Source: Streptomyces sp. AC512_CC834
GTDB taxonomy: Bacteria; Actinomycetota; Actinomycetes; Streptomycetales; Streptomycetaceae
Length of the DNA: 64,000 bases
Assembly: GCF_019049325.1 (NCBI RefSeq)
Contig: NZ_JAGMUO010000029.1
Span: forward strand, 1-64,000
Reading direction: 5' to 3'
The translations under genes and the position numbers were made by a program. Each line of letters starts with the position of its first letter. The stretch's first letter is position 1. The notes under the pieces are model-generated. The model was given only the letters and a program-made list of their open reading frames with translations, was not told where the DNA came from and did not search any database. Of the stretch, positions 46,194-55,729 are shown piece by piece.

Positions 46194-46898
46194 TCAGCGC
46201 TGCCTGGGGTTGCCGCCCCGGGGCATGCGCATGCCCTTGGGCATCGGGCCCTTGGGCAGCGGCATGTTGCTCATCAGGTCGCCCAGGGCGCGCAGCCGGT
46301 CGTTGGTCACGGTGACCTGCGGGCCGCTGAGGACGCGGGGGAGCTTGAGCATGGTCGTGCGCAGCTTCTTCAGCTCGACCTGGCCCTCGCCGGTGCCCAC
46401 GAGCAGATCGTGCACGGGCACGTCGGACACGATGCGGTTCATCTTCTTCTTCTCGGCCGCGAGCAGGGACTTCACCCGGTTCGGGTTGCCCTCCGCGACC
46501 AGCACGATGCCGGCCTTGCCGACCGCGCGGTGCACCACGTCCTGACTGCGGTTCATCGCCACCGCGGGTGTCGTCGTCCAGCCCCGGCCGATGTTGTCCA
46601 GCACGGCCGCCGCGGCGCCCGGCTGTCCCTCCATCTGACCGAAGGCCGCCCGCTCGGCCCGGCGCCCGAACACGATCGCCGACGCGAGGAAGGCGAGCAG
46701 CAGGCCCAGGATGCCGAGATAGATGGGGTGACCGATCAAGAAACCGATCGCGAGGAGGACACCGAAGACGACGATGCCGACACCCGCGAGCACAAGACCG
46801 ATCTTCTTGTCGGCCTTGCGGGTCATCTTGTAGGTCAGAGCGATCTGCTTCAGTCGCCCGGGATTCGCAGCGTCCGCTGCAGGTTCCTTCCTCGCCAT
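46194..46898 (-). CDS. DUF4191 membrane protein
   Basis: The 234-residue protein has a basic head, two adjacent membrane segments (IGLVLAGVGIVVFGVLLAIG, PIYLGILGLLLAFLASAIVF), a cytosolic domain (AAFGQMEGQPGAAAAVLDNI, NRSQDVVHRAVGKAGIVLVA, KMNRIVSDVPVHDLLVGTGE) and a Met/Pro/Gly-rich tail. DUF4191 genes sit beside lipA in actinobacteria, as here, with one tiny gene between; a role in lipoate or membrane function is only guessed. ATG 46898 lacks a ribosome site, but TAGACT ends seven bases upstream, so translation is probably leaderless. Confidence 0.87.
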   Translation of the reverse strand: MARKEPAADAANPGRLKQIALTYKMTRKADKKIGLVLAGVGIVVFGVLLAIGFLIGHPIYLGILGLLLAFLASAIVFGRRAERAAFGQMEGQPGAAAAVLDNIGRGWTTTPAVAMNRSQDVVHRAVGKAGIVLVAEGNPNRVKSLLAAEKKKMNRIVSDVPVHDLLVGTGEGQVELKKLRTTMLKLPRVLSGPQVTVTNDRLRALGDLMSNMPLPKGPMPKGMRMPRGGNPRQR

Positions 46899-46905
46899 GG
46901 CACGA

Positions 46906-46911
46906 AGTCTA
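46906..46911 (-). promoter_or_regulatory. Putative -10 element for a leaderless DUF4191 mRNA
   Basis: TAGACT on the minus strand is followed by seven bases and then ATG 46898. No Shine-Dalgarno sequence is in between. A -35 hexamer is not clear. Confidence 0.45.
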
Positions 46912-46989
46912 CGTGCCCCCGAAAGCGCCGACGACGGCAGTGTCCGGCCGTCGGGGGCGGGAGCGAGGCCGCGGTGGCGCGGGGCGGGG

Positions 46990-47220
46990 TCAGGGGCGGC
47001 CGGCGACGGACTGCCGCAGCGCGTGCTCCGTCTCGACCCGGTCCTTGGCGCGGCGGCGGTCCTCGAGCACGGAGGTCCAGGCGTTGCGCCGGGCGGTGCG
47101 CTGGCCGCTGCTCATCAGCAGCGACTCGACGGCCCGCAGGGCGGTGGTGAACGACGGGATGGCGGTGGCGCGGACGGTCGTGGCGCGGACTGCGGTGGCG
47201 CGGACGGGCGCGGCCTGCAT
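46990..47220 (-). CDS. Small hypothetical protein with VRAT repeats
   Basis: From ATG 47220 (GGGGGGA upstream) the frame encodes 76 residues. The head is a 15-nt tandem repeat giving VRATAVRATTVRATAI; the remainder (SFTTALRAVESLLMSSGQRT, ARRNAWTSVLEDRRRAKDRV) is helical and basic, without a membrane segment. Small proteins like the second half are found upstream of the DUF4191 gene in streptomycetes, but I cannot name a family or a role. Confidence 0.6.
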   Translation of the reverse strand: MQAAPVRATAVRATTVRATAIPSFTTALRAVESLLMSSGQRTARRNAWTSVLEDRRRAKDRVETEHALRQSVAGRP

Positions 47221-47363
47221 CGTGGAGGTCCCCCCTCGGTACGGCTCCGGGCACGGAGACGGGTGTACGTGGCGTGATACCAGGGTCACTGACTGGTGTT
47301 ACCAGGGCGTGACCCGCCGGTCAAACGGACATGAAGCCGCGATGCCGGGGCCCACGACGGGCT

Positions 47364-47410
47364 CGCGGCCCCGACCGGTGCCCTCAACTGCGAGGACGGT
47401 CGGGGCCGCG
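47364..47410 (-). terminator. Terminator downstream of lipA
   Basis: A perfect 14-bp stem (47364-47377 with 47397-47410) lies 43 bases past the lipA stop. A 12-bp palindrome (TACTGGCCAGTA, 47424-47435) sits between the two. Confidence 0.8.
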
Positions 47411-47452
47411 GAGTATCGGCCATTACTGGCCAGTAGTGACTTGTGCGTGAAT

Positions 47453-48406
47453 TCACACGGTGGCGGAGCGGCGCTGCTCCATGGCCATCCCGTAGAGCCG
47501 TCCGGCGCGGTACGAGGACCGCACCAGCGGACCCGACATCACGCCGGAGAAACCGATCTGCTCGGCCTCCTCCTTCAGCTCCACGAACTCCTGCGGCTTG
47601 ACCCAGCGCTCCACGGGGTGGTGGCGCACGGACGGGCGCAGGTACTGCGTGATGGTGATCAGCTCGCAGCCGGCCCCGTGCAACTGCTGCAGCGCCTCGC
47701 TGATCTCCTCGCGGGTCTCGCCCATGCCGAGGATGAGGTTCGACTTGGTGATCAGACCGTAGTCGCGGGCGTCGGTGATGACCTGCAGCGAGCGGTCGTA
47801 GCGGAAGCCGGGGCGGATGCGCTTGAAGATCCGCGGGACCGTCTCGACGTTGTGCGCGAAGACCTCGGGGCGGGAGTCGAAGACCTCCCGGAGCAGCTCC
47901 GGCACCGCGTTGAAGTCCGGGGCCAGCAGCTCGACCTTGGTGCGGCCGGTCTCGCGGTCGGCCGTCTGCTCGTGGATCTGGCGCACAGTCTCCGCGTACA
48001 GCCAGGCGCCGCCGTCCGGGAGGTCGTCGCGGGCGACGCCGGTGATGGTGGCGTAGTTCAGGTCCATGGTGACCACGGACTCGCCGACGCGGCGCGGCTC
48101 GTCGCGGTCGAGCGCCTCGGGCTTGCCGGTGTCGATCTGGCAGAAGTCACAGCGCCGGGTGCACTGGTCGCCGCCGATGAGGAAGGTCGCCTCGCGGTCC
48201 TCCCAGCACTCGTAGATGTTGGGACAGCCGGCTTCCTGGCAGACCGTGTGCAGGCCCTCGCTCTTCACGAGGTTCTGCATCTTCGTGTACTCGGGGCCCA
48301 TTTTCGCCCGGGTCTTGATCCACTCGGGCTTGCGCTCGATGGGGGTCTGGCTGTTGCGGACCTCGAGGCGCAGCATCTTGCGTCCGTCGGGTGCGACTGC
48401 GGACAC
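47453..48406 (-). CDS. lipA: Lipoyl synthase
   Basis: The 317-residue radical-SAM enzyme inserts two sulfurs into octanoyl groups on lipoyl domains. Both iron-sulfur sites are visible: the auxiliary cluster [12 protein letters not shown] and the radical-SAM motif CTRRCDFC, plus [33 protein letters not shown] and the C-terminal RSSYRAG whose Ser binds the auxiliary cluster. GTG 48406 has GGGAG six bases upstream. It lies downstream of lipB on the same strand, separated by a dispersed palindromic repeat (48489-48555). Confidence 0.97.
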   Translation of the reverse strand: MSAVAPDGRKMLRLEVRNSQTPIERKPEWIKTRAKMGPEYTKMQNLVKSEGLHTVCQEAGCPNIYECWEDREATFLIGGDQCTRRCDFCQIDTGKPEALDRDEPRRVGESVVTMDLNYATITGVARDDLPDGGAWLYAETVRQIHEQTADRETGRTKVELLAPDFNAVPELLREVFDSRPEVFAHNVETVPRIFKRIRPGFRYDRSLQVITDARDYGLITKSNLILGMGETREEISEALQQLHGAGCELITITQYLRPSVRHHPVERWVKPQEFVELKEEAEQIGFSGVMSGPLVRSSYRAGRLYGMAMEQRRSATV

Positions 48407-48488
48407 GACCGGCTCCCTAGCGTTTGATTCTTCGGCGTTCTTCAGGGTACGCCCGTTGATTTGTTGGTCGGCGTTGGTGCTGGCCTTG

Positions 48489-48555
48489 CTGGGGGCTGCC
48501 GCCCCCAGGCCCCCGCTTCGGCCTGAACGGCCTCGTCCTCAAACGCCGGACGGGC
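48489..48555. repeat. Dispersed Streptomyces intergenic palindrome
   Basis: The segment starts with a perfect hairpin (8-bp arms around CTGGGGGC/GCCCCCAG) followed by GGCCTGAACGGCC-like and CAAACGCCGGACGGGCTGG sequence. I recognise this as the type of palindromic filler found many times between genes in Streptomyces genomes. The same hairpin core occurs at 61414-61432. Confidence 0.7.
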
Positions 48556-48560
48556 TGGAT

Positions 48561-49370
48561 TTATGCCACCGGTGTCTTCTCGATCACCCGGGGCTTCAGG
48601 TCCGCGTTCTCCAGGACGGCGCGCAGGTGGCGTTCCGCCACCGGGAGTACCTCGTCGATGGTGACGTCGCGGCCGAGTTCGTTCGCCAGGGAGGCGACGC
48701 CCGCGTCGCGGATGCCGCACGGGATGATCCGGTCGAACCACTTGTTGTCCGGGTTCACGTTCAGCGCGAAGCCGTGCATGGTGACGCCCTTGGCGACCCG
48801 GATGCCGATCGCGGCGATCTTGCGGTCCTCGCGGCGCTGCCCGGCGTTGGACGGGGCGTACTCGGGTCCGTTCATGCGGGGGTCGAACTCGTCGTCGGTC
48901 AGGCGGGGGTCGAAGTCCAGGGAGAGTCCGCCGAGAGCCGGGCGCTGTGCCGTCTCCTGTTTGGGTTCACCGAGGACCCAGACGCCACTGCGGCCCTCGA
49001 CCCGGCTGGTCTCGAGGCCGAACTCCGCACAGGTGCGGATCAGGGCCTCCTCCAGCCGCCGTACGTGGGCCACCACGTCCACCGGGCGGGGCAGCTTCTG
49101 GATGGGGTAGCCCACCAACTGGCCGGGACCGTGCCAGGTGATCTTGCCGCCGCGGTCCACGTCGACGACCGGGGTCCCGTCGAGCGGACGCTCGCTGTCC
49201 TCGGTGCGCCGGCCGGCGGTGTAGACCGGCGGGTGTTCGAGGAGCAGCACGGTGTCGGAAACCTCGTCGGCGAACCGCGCGGCGTGCACCCGGCGCTGCT
49301 CGTCCCACGCCTCCTGGTACTCGACGCGATCGGCACCGAACCCCATTCGGACGAACCGCAGCTCACTCAC
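48561..49370 (-). CDS. lipB: Lipoyl(octanoyl) transferase
   Basis: The 269-residue enzyme moves octanoate from acyl carrier protein to lipoyl domains, the step before LipA. Motifs: [68 protein letters not shown] and the catalytic Cys in [20 protein letters not shown]. An insert of about 25 residues after KQET ([20 protein letters not shown]) is typical of the Streptomyces protein. GTG 49370 has GGGAGG at nine bases; the frame extends upstream to 49457 but without family similarity. Confidence 0.95.
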   Translation of the reverse strand: MSELRFVRMGFGADRVEYQEAWDEQRRVHAARFADEVSDTVLLLEHPPVYTAGRRTEDSERPLDGTPVVDVDRGGKITWHGPGQLVGYPIQKLPRPVDVVAHVRRLEEALIRTCAEFGLETSRVEGRSGVWVLGEPKQETAQRPALGGLSLDFDPRLTDDEFDPRMNGPEYAPSNAGQRREDRKIAAIGIRVAKGVTMHGFALNVNPDNKWFDRIIPCGIRDAGVASLANELGRDVTIDEVLPVAERHLRAVLENADLKPRVIEKTPVA

Positions 49371-49605
49371 GGCAAGTGCCTCCCTGGAAGGTCGTAAGGC
49401 ACGAACCGTGCCCACGCCACTGTACGACCGCCCGCTCGCCGTCAGCCGGGCGGGCAATCCTCACACGATCGGATGAATGCCGGGCGAACTGTGCGATCGG
49501 ACGCTTACTCTCCGCTACATTCACGCCGTTCACGAGGCCATAAGGGCTGCTCACAGGCGCTCCGGGCACATCGAACGCCCGGAAGGCAGGAGACCGCACC
49601 GCACC

Positions 49606-51069
49606 ATGACGGAACGACCCGCGCAGCGCACCCCAAACCGCCAGCTCACCGCGCTCATCGCCGAAGCGGGGTTCTCCAACGCGGGTCTCGCGCGTCGCGT
49701 CGACCAGCTCGGACTCGAACACGGCCTGGACCTGAGATACGACAAGACGTCCGTCACCCGGTGGCTGCGCGGACAGCAGCCCCGCGGCACCACCCCGGCC
49801 CTGATCGCCGAGGTCTTCACCCGGCGTCTGGGCCGCCGCCTGACCGCCCAGGACCTCGGCCTGGACGCCTGCGCGCCCGTCTACGCGGGGCTGGAGTTCG
49901 CCGGGAGCCCTCAGGAGGCGATCGACATCGTCGGCGGTCTGTGGCGCAAGGACTCCGGCAGCCACGCCGAACTGCGGAAGATCGCCTTCACCTCGGCAGG
50001 GCTCGTCGTGCCCAGCCGCGACTGGCTGATCGGCCGCGCCGACGAGAAGGTCGCCCGCACCGAGGTGCCCGTCCGCATCCCCGCGCAGGGCCGCCCCGCG
50101 CCCCCCGGGCTCGCCGTGCCGCTCGACCCCTCCCGGCGCCGGGCACCGGCCGAGCGCGGCCCCGGCCAGCGGGTCGGCGGCGGCGACCTCGCCGCGCTCC
50201 GCTCCGTCGGCGAGCTGTTCCGCAGCCTCGACGACCGGTACGGCGGCGGCCACGCCCGCCAGGCCCTCGTGCGCTACCTGGAGCACGAGCTGGAGCCGAT
50301 GCTGCGCGGCACCTACGGCGAGCAGACCGGCCGCCGGCTGTTCGCCGCCGCCGCCGACCTGACCCGGCTCGCCGGCTGGACGTCGTACGACATCGCCGCG
50401 CACGGACTCGCCCAGCGCTACTTCGTGCAGGCGCTGCGGCTGTCGCAGGCGGCGGCGGACCGGGCGTACGGCTCGTACGTGCTGGTCACCATGAGCCGCC
50501 AGGCCGTCTATCTGGGGCACGGACGCGAGGCCGTGCAGCTCGCGCGGGTCGCGCAGCAGGGCGTGGGCACCTCCGCGCCGCCGGTCGTGCAGACGCTGCT
50601 GCACGCCGCCGAGGCGCGGGCGCACGGCCTGCTCGGCGAGGTGCGGGCCTGCACCGCGGCCCTGGTGCGGGCCGAGCGGGCGCTGGAGACCGCCCGGCCG
50701 GGCGACGAGGTGCCGCACTGGGCGCGGTTCTTCGACGAGGCGCAGCTCGCCGACGAGTTCGGGCACTGCCACCGCGACCTGCAGCAGTTCCGCGCCGCCG
50801 CCCAGCACGCGGAACGCTCGCTGCAACTGCGCGCCCCCGTCTACGCCCGCAGCCGGCTGTTCTGCCGGGTGGTCCTCGCCACCGCCCGCCTCGGCCTCGG
50901 CGAACTCGACCAGGCCTGCCAACTGGCCGCCGAAGCGGCCGGTCAGGCGGCCGAGATGCGCTCGGTACGGGCCACCGAGTACGTCCGCGACTTCGAACGA
51001 CGCCTGGAGCCCTACCGGGACGCCCCTCCGGTTCGGGGGTACCGGGACAAGGTGGCGGCACTGGGGTAG
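49606..51069 (+). CDS. DNA-binding regulator with helical (TPR-like) C-domain
   Basis: From ATG 49606 the 487-residue protein has an N-terminal helix-turn-helix-like part (LTALIAEAGFSNAGLARRVD, YDKTSVTRWLRGQQPRGTTP, LIAEVFTRRLGRRLTAQDLG) and a long helical domain with TPR-like units (GGGHARQALVRYLEHELEPM, LFAAAADLTRLAGWTSYDIA, RYFVQALRLSQAAADRAYGS, ARSRLFCRVVLATARLGLGE). Streptomyces have several such regulators, some related to NsdA, a negative developmental regulator; a specific role for this one is not evident. AGGAGA lies 13 bases upstream. It is divergent from lipB, and an 11-nt repeat array begins after the stop. Confidence 0.85.
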   Translation: MTERPAQRTPNRQLTALIAEAGFSNAGLARRVDQLGLEHGLDLRYDKTSVTRWLRGQQPRGTTPALIAEVFTRRLGRRLTAQDLGLDACAPVYAGLEFAGSPQEAIDIVGGLWRKDSGSHAELRKIAFTSAGLVVPSRDWLIGRADEKVARTEVPVRIPAQGRPAPPGLAVPLDPSRRRAPAERGPGQRVGGGDLAALRSVGELFRSLDDRYGGGHARQALVRYLEHELEPMLRGTYGEQTGRRLFAAAADLTRLAGWTSYDIAAHGLAQRYFVQALRLSQAAADRAYGSYVLVTMSRQAVYLGHGREAVQLARVAQQGVGTSAPPVVQTLLHAAEARAHGLLGEVRACTAALVRAERALETARPGDEVPHWARFFDEAQLADEFGHCHRDLQQFRAAAQHAERSLQLRAPVYARSRLFCRVVLATARLGLGELDQACQLAAEAAGQAAEMRSVRATEYVRDFERRLEPYRDAPPVRGYRDKVAALG

Positions 51070-51070
51070 C

Positions 51071-51152
51071 GACAGACCGCAACAGACCGCAACAGACCGC
51101 AACAAAGCGTGGCAGAGCGTGGCAGAGCGCGGCAGGCCGCGACGGGCCGCGA
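51071..51152. repeat. 11-nt tandem repeat after the regulator stop
   Basis: Starting two bases past the TAG stop, at least three copies of the 11-nt unit CAGACCGCAA plus A/C are followed by degenerate units (GTGGCAGAGC, GCGGCAGGCC, GCGACGGGCC), covering the whole gap to the convergent oxidoreductase gene. Confidence 0.8.
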
Positions 51153-51157
51153 CCCCC

Positions 51158-52561
51158 CTAGGCCGCGTGGGCCGTCGTCACCGGCTCCGCGGTGTGCATC
51201 GGCCGGCCCGCCCCCAGGTCCGTCAGGATCGCCGCCGAGGCCCGGTGGCCCGAATACAGCGCGCCCTGGGCGGTACTGGTGTCGCGGTGGTCGCCGCACA
51301 CGTACAGGCCGGCCAGGAGGCGGACCGGGCGGCGCGGGTCGTGCGGTGGGCGCATCGCGGGCACCGCCTCGGGCGTGTGGTGCACGGCGAGGGTCTCCCA
51401 GCGGGTGGTCGGGGTGCCGTACAGGCGCGAGAGGTGGATGCGTACGGCGGTGTCGACGTCGGACGGGGGAGGGCCGAGGACCGTCGACGAGACGAGGGCG
51501 CGACCGGCCGGCGCGCGGGACGGGTCCACCCGGCTGACCACCGCCGTGTGGGCGACCGGGCCGCCGCGGTCCGCGTCGAGCAGCAGGGAAGCGCCGGTCG
51601 TCGGCGGTTCGTCGGTCGTGTGGTGCACCACCGTCACCGGGTGGAAGTCCGGCACCCGCAGCCCCGGCAGCAGCTCGGCCGCCGCCCGGGCGTCGGTCGC
51701 CACCAGGACGGCCCGGCACCGGATGACACCGTGCTCCGCGGTGGTCACGGCGTTGGTCGCGACCGAGGTGACGCGGACGCCGGTGTGCACGGTGCCCGGC
51801 GGCAGCGTCCGCGCGAGCTGCTCCGGCAGGGCCTCGGCGCCGCCCTCGGGCAGGGCGAGCCGCCCGCCGGCGAAGGCGCGCAGCGCGAGGTCCGCGCACC
51901 GGCTTGAGGTCGTCAGGTCCGGGTCGCACAGCAGGGCGGCGAGCAGCGGACGCAGGAAGCCGTCGATCGTGCGGGCCGGCAGTCCGCGGGCCGCCAGCGC
52001 CCGGGCGGCGGGCAACTCCGGGCGGGCCAGCAGCCGTTCGGCCGGAGTATTCGCGAGCCGGGTCAGCGCGGCACCGAGCCGGGCCTGGTCGACCGCGGTG
52101 CCGAGCGGGGCGCCCGCGCGGGTGCGGGGCGTGGTGGCGGGCCGTCCGGACGCGCCGGGCACGTGGATCGTGCGCCGGGGCGTGGGTATCGACCGAGGGG
52201 CGCTCGTGAGGGCGCGCACTGCGTGAAGTGCGCCCCTTGCGCTCCGTACGCCCACCGGGGCGCCCGCACGGTGGTGACGGCCCTCGCTGTGCAGCAGGAC
52301 CCCGGGCGCGAAGGGCAGCAGCGCGAGGCCGTCGAGCCCGGGGGTGCGGCGCAGTTCGGGGTACGCCGTGGACAGCAGTTGTGCGATTCTGTCGAGCCGG
52401 AAACCGTCGACCTTCTCGGTGGCCATCCTGCCGCCCACCGTGTGGGCGGCCTCGAGGACCGTTGTCGTCACTCCTGCGCCGGTCAGCCGATGCGCCGCGG
52501 CGAGTCCGGCGATCCCGGCTCCCACGACGACGACGTCCGCCTGGTACGCGGGCTCAAGCAC
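51158..52561 (-). CDS. FAD-dependent amine oxidase/phytoene-desaturase-type oxidoreductase
   Basis: The 467-residue flavoprotein opens with the dinucleotide-binding motif ADVVVVGAGIAGLAAAHRLT and the second signature GGRMATEKVDGFRLD. Near the end YVCGDHRDTSTAQGALYSGH is the FAD-binding GD motif of the protoporphyrinogen oxidase/amine oxidase superfamily. The substrate is unknown. The middle part has a Pro/Arg-rich stretch (about residues 120-150). GTG 52561 has AGGAGG six bases upstream. It may be transcribed with nothing else: 252 bp of gene-free sequence precede it. Confidence 0.88.
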   Translation of the reverse strand: MLEPAYQADVVVVGAGIAGLAAAHRLTGAGVTTTVLEAAHTVGGRMATEKVDGFRLDRIAQLLSTAYPELRRTPGLDGLALLPFAPGVLLHSEGRHHRAGAPVGVRSARGALHAVRALTSAPRSIPTPRRTIHVPGASGRPATTPRTRAGAPLGTAVDQARLGAALTRLANTPAERLLARPELPAARALAARGLPARTIDGFLRPLLAALLCDPDLTTSSRCADLALRAFAGGRLALPEGGAEALPEQLARTLPPGTVHTGVRVTSVATNAVTTAEHGVIRCRAVLVATDARAAAELLPGLRVPDFHPVTVVHHTTDEPPTTGASLLLDADRGGPVAHTAVVSRVDPSRAPAGRALVSSTVLGPPPSDVDTAVRIHLSRLYGTPTTRWETLAVHHTPEAVPAMRPPHDPRRPVRLLAGLYVCGDHRDTSTAQGALYSGHRASAAILTDLGAGRPMHTAEPVTTAHAA

Positions 52562-52813
52562 GTGCCCCTCCTAGAGGTTGCGCGGCCGCTGGAGACGTCA
52601 TGCCCCCAACCGGCTTGAGGGATACCCGAGTTCGAGACGAGGTTAGGACCCAGAACGGCCAACGGAAGTCGCACGGAGACAGAGCACGGTCGCACGGCGG
52701 TCGCATACGGTCGGAATGCGGACGGAATGCGGTCAGGAGGCAACCGAAGGCGTCGCTCCCGCAGGCGCCACATCGCCCCGCCCCGCCCCATCCCGCCCCA
52801 CCCTCACCTCACC

Positions 52814-53716
52814 TCACAGCGCCGCCCGGATCGCCCCGTCGATCTCCGGGAACGCGAAGCGGAAACCCGACTCCAGCAGGCGGGCCGGGAGGACCCGGGC
52901 ACTGCCGAGGACGTCGCCCGCCATCTCGCCGAGCGCGGCACGCAGCACCGGCGCGGGCACCGCGAAGGGCGTCGGCCGGTGCAGCACCCGCCCCATCGCC
53001 ACGGTGATCTCACGGTTCGTCAGCGGGCGCGGGGCGGTCAGATTGAACGGGCCGGACAGGTCCTCGCGGTCCATCAGGTGCCGGATCGCCGCCACCTCGT
53101 CGTGCAGCGCCACGAAGGACCAGTACTGCGACCCGTCGCCCAGCCGTCCGCCGAGCCCCGCCCGGAACAGCGGGAAGAGCCGGCCCCAGGCGCCGCCCCC
53201 GCGCGCGACGACGAGCCCGGTCCGGGTGAACACGGTCCGCACGCCCGCCTCCAGGGCGGGCGCCGCCGCGGCCTCCCACTCCACGCACAGGGACGGCAGG
53301 AAGCCCTCTCCCGCGGGCGCGCTCTCGTCCACGGCCCGGTCGCCGGTCTCCCCGTAGAAGCCCATCGCGCTGCCGTTCACGAAGACCCGCGGCGGCCGCT
53401 CCAGCGAGGCGACGGCCTCCGCGAGCGCCGTCGTGCCGTGCACCCGGCTGCTGCGCATACGTGTCTTGTACGCGTCGGTCCAGCGGCGGTCGCCCACCCC
53501 GGCCCCGGCCAGATTCACCACGGCGTCGCAGCCGGCGAGTCCGGCCGCGTCCACCCGCCCGTTCTCCGGGTCCCACCGGACCTCGTCCGCGCCCTGGGGC
53601 GCGCGCCGCACCAGGCGCACCACCTCGTGCCCGTCCGCGGTCAGGGACCGCACCAGTGCGCTGCCGATGAGACCGGAGGCGCCGGCCACCGCGATGCGGG
53701 AACGTTCCAAGTCCAT
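52814..53716 (-). CDS. TIGR01777-family NAD-dependent epimerase
   Basis: The 300-residue protein belongs to the YfcH/SulA-like extended SDRs: RIAVAGASGLIGSALVRSLT (GxxGxxG), VVNLAGAGVGDRRWTDAYKT, RVFVNGSAMGFYGETGDRAV, RTGLVVARGGGAWGRLFPLF and the C-terminal DUF1731 part (PTPFAVPAPVLRAALGEMAG, RVLPARLLESGFRFAFPEID). The function is unknown in most bacteria. In actinobacteria these genes lie close to lipA/lipB and aceE/sucB-type loci, as here. ATG 53716 is the start; the longer frame to 54226 is antisense to the GNAT gene. Confidence 0.92.
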   Translation of the reverse strand: MDLERSRIAVAGASGLIGSALVRSLTADGHEVVRLVRRAPQGADEVRWDPENGRVDAAGLAGCDAVVNLAGAGVGDRRWTDAYKTRMRSSRVHGTTALAEAVASLERPPRVFVNGSAMGFYGETGDRAVDESAPAGEGFLPSLCVEWEAAAAPALEAGVRTVFTRTGLVVARGGGAWGRLFPLFRAGLGGRLGDGSQYWSFVALHDEVAAIRHLMDREDLSGPFNLTAPRPLTNREITVAMGRVLHRPTPFAVPAPVLRAALGEMAGDVLGSARVLPARLLESGFRFAFPEIDGAIRAAL

Positions 53717-53775
53717 GCGCCCATCCTGCCGGGTGGCCGCGGAAAAACCCCGGACCGGCCCCCGCCACCGCGTCG

Positions 53776-53781
53776 TACAGT
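53776..53781 (+). promoter_or_regulatory. Putative -10 element for a leaderless GNAT mRNA
   Basis: TACAGT ends seven bases before ATG 53789 and there is no ribosome site, the same pattern as at nadE, malR and the DUF4191 gene. Confidence 0.45.
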
Positions 53782-53788
53782 GATCGTC

Positions 53789-54277
53789 ATGCCAGCCCCG
53801 CACATACGCCCTGCCAGGTCCGAAGACGAGGAACCGCTGCGCCGGCTCGACCGCGACACCTGGTCCCACCTGCACGCCGTCGACCCCCCGCCCGGGCCCG
53901 ACGCGCCCTTCTTCCGCGAGCATTCGGGTCCCGGCGACCACCTCGTCGCCGAACTCGACGGCACGCTCGTCGGCTACGTCCGCCTCGGCTTCCCCACCGA
54001 ACTGGCCTCCAACGCCCACGTACGCCAGATCCGCGGCCTCGCCGTCGCCGACGCGGCCCGCGGGCACGGCGCCGGGCGCGCCCTGGTCCGCGCCGCCGTC
54101 GAGGAGGCCCGGCGCCTGGGTGCCCGGCGCATCACCCTGCGCGTCCTCGGCCACAACACCGCCGCACGGAAGCTCTACGAGTCCGAGGGCTTCGTCGTCG
54201 AGGGCGTGCAGCCGGAGGAGTTCCACCTCGGCGGCGCGTCCGTCGACGACGTACTGATGGGCCGGTTCCTGACGTGA
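53789..54277 (+). CDS. GNAT-family N-acetyltransferase
   Basis: The 162-residue enzyme has the GNAT fold: HIRPARSEDEEPLRRLDRDT, the acetyl-CoA P-loop region IRGLAVADAARGHGAGRALV, and NTAARKLYESEGFVVEGVQP with EEFHLGG. It acetylates an unknown amine, protein or small molecule. ATG 53789 probably starts a leaderless mRNA. It is divergent from the epimerase gene and converges on the protease gene; between the two stops lies a 26-27-nt repeat. Confidence 0.9.
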   Translation: MPAPHIRPARSEDEEPLRRLDRDTWSHLHAVDPPPGPDAPFFREHSGPGDHLVAELDGTLVGYVRLGFPTELASNAHVRQIRGLAVADAARGHGAGRALVRAAVEEARRLGARRITLRVLGHNTAARKLYESEGFVVEGVQPEEFHLGGASVDDVLMGRFLT

Positions 54278-54320
54278 CCGGCCGGGCCCGCGCCCAGGGC
54301 GTGAGTGGCCGCGCCCGCGC

Positions 54321-55505
54321 TCAGGACGTGACCGGGTCGCCCGTGTCCACCGGCTGCGTCGCGTCCGCCGCGCTCCGCGCGTCGGCGGCCACCTCGGCCG
54401 CCGTCAGCACGTAGCCGGTCTCCGCGTCGGAGGTGGAACGGGCGAACACCACGCCGTACACCCGGCCGTCGGTGGTCAGCAGCGGTCCGCCCGAGTTGCC
54501 GGGGCGGACCGTGGAACGGATCGAGTAGATCTCGCGGGTGACGTTCTCGTCGTTGTAGATGTTCTGTCCGGTGGCGCGGATCCGGTTCGCCACCGTCGCC
54601 GCCCGCAGATCCAGGTCGCCGTCCTGCGGATAGCCCGCGACCACCGCCGCGTCGCCGCGCGCGGCGTCCTCGTCGAAGCGCAGCACCGGCGCGGTCAGGT
54701 CCGGGACGTACAGCACGGCCACGTCCTTGTCCGGGTCGAAGAGCACCACCCGCGCCCGGTGCTCGGGACCCACCCCGCCGACCCGCACACCCGGGTCGTC
54801 GATGCCGGCCACCACATGGGCGTTGGTCATCACGTGCTCCGGCGCGTACACGAAGCCGCTGCCCTCCCGGCCCTGGGTGCCGGCGACGCCCTCCACCTTC
54901 ACCGTGCTGAGCTTGGCCGCCCTGGTGGCCGCCGCCGTGACACTGTCCCCCGAGGGTTCGGCGACCTCGGCGGCCGACTCGTTCTCGAACGGGTTGAAGA
55001 CCTGCGGGAACCCCGCGTCGGCCAGCGCGGACGTCGCCCCCGAGAACCACGCCGGGGTGGTGTCCGGCATCACCCGCTGCACGGCGCCCAGCAGCGTCGA
55101 GTCCCGGATCGCCGAGGTGAGCAGCGAGGACGAGGAGGCCGCCAGGACGCTCGCCGCCACCCACGCCACGATCAGCGCCGCCGCCGAGTTCGCCACCGCC
55201 CCGCCGACGCCGTCGGCCACCCTGAGCGGACCGGCGTCCAGTTCCCGGCGCAGGCGCAGCGCGAGACGCCCCGCCAGCTCGTGGCCCACCATCGCCGGCA
55301 GCAGCACCGTGACCACCGCGGTCACCGTCGCCGCCGTCGAGCCCGCCGCCACCAGATCCATCACCCACGGCAGGATCCACACGCCGAGCACCGCGCCGCC
55401 CACGAAGCCCGCCAGCGAGACACAGCCGGCCACCAGTCCGCGCCGGTAGCCGGAGACCGCGTAGACCAGCACCACCAGCGCCAGCACGATGTCGAGCAGG
55501 TCCAC
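54321..55505 (-). CDS. MarP-like membrane-anchored serine protease (CvpA-trypsin)
   Basis: The 394-residue protein combines four N-terminal CvpA-type membrane segments (LLDIVLALVVLVYAVSGYRR, LVAGCVSLAGFVGGAVLGVW, TAATVTAVVTVLLPAMVG, AVANSAAALIVAWVAASVLA) with a periplasmic trypsin-like protease. The triad is in VMTNAHVVAG (His), DKDVAVLYV (Asp) and VRPGNSGGPLL (Ser). The mycobacterial homologue MarP (Rv3671c) is needed for acid resistance and cell-wall hydrolase activation; the neighbouring PGRP amidase gene would suit such a link but is not proof. GTG 55505 is chosen since the first membrane segment then follows at once (AAAGGCGG upstream). Confidence 0.9.
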   Translation of the reverse strand: MDLLDIVLALVVLVYAVSGYRRGLVAGCVSLAGFVGGAVLGVWILPWVMDLVAAGSTAATVTAVVTVLLPAMVGHELAGRLALRLRRELDAGPLRVADGVGGAVANSAAALIVAWVAASVLAASSSSLLTSAIRDSTLLGAVQRVMPDTTPAWFSGATSALADAGFPQVFNPFENESAAEVAEPSGDSVTAAATRAAKLSTVKVEGVAGTQGREGSGFVYAPEHVMTNAHVVAGIDDPGVRVGGVGPEHRARVVLFDPDKDVAVLYVPDLTAPVLRFDEDAARGDAAVVAGYPQDGDLDLRAATVANRIRATGQNIYNDENVTREIYSIRSTVRPGNSGGPLLTTDGRVYGVVFARSTSDAETGYVLTAAEVAADARSAADATQPVDTGDPVTS

Positions 55506-55729
55506 GCGAACCGCCTTTCTACCGGACCCCGGGACCCTCAGTACGTGCCGTACCGGCTCGGTGATCAGCCTTGGGCGCACGATTGTCCGAAAAGCGGCCA
55601 CCGCCGCGGTCGGGCTCGTGCGAGCGGGTGTGTGCGGTCACCTCTGAAACGCCGTGGACCAGGACGATGGTTCCACCGGGTGGCACACCCCACATCGCGG
55701 ACAGACCGGATCCGCCGGACAGTGGGTCC

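Noticed and set aside
52562..52813. Gap between the FAD oxidoreductase and epimerase genes looked at for a small gene.
   Set aside because: Only low-complexity CCCCGCCCC/CACCT runs and CGGTCGCA-like repeats; no ribosome site with a sensible frame.
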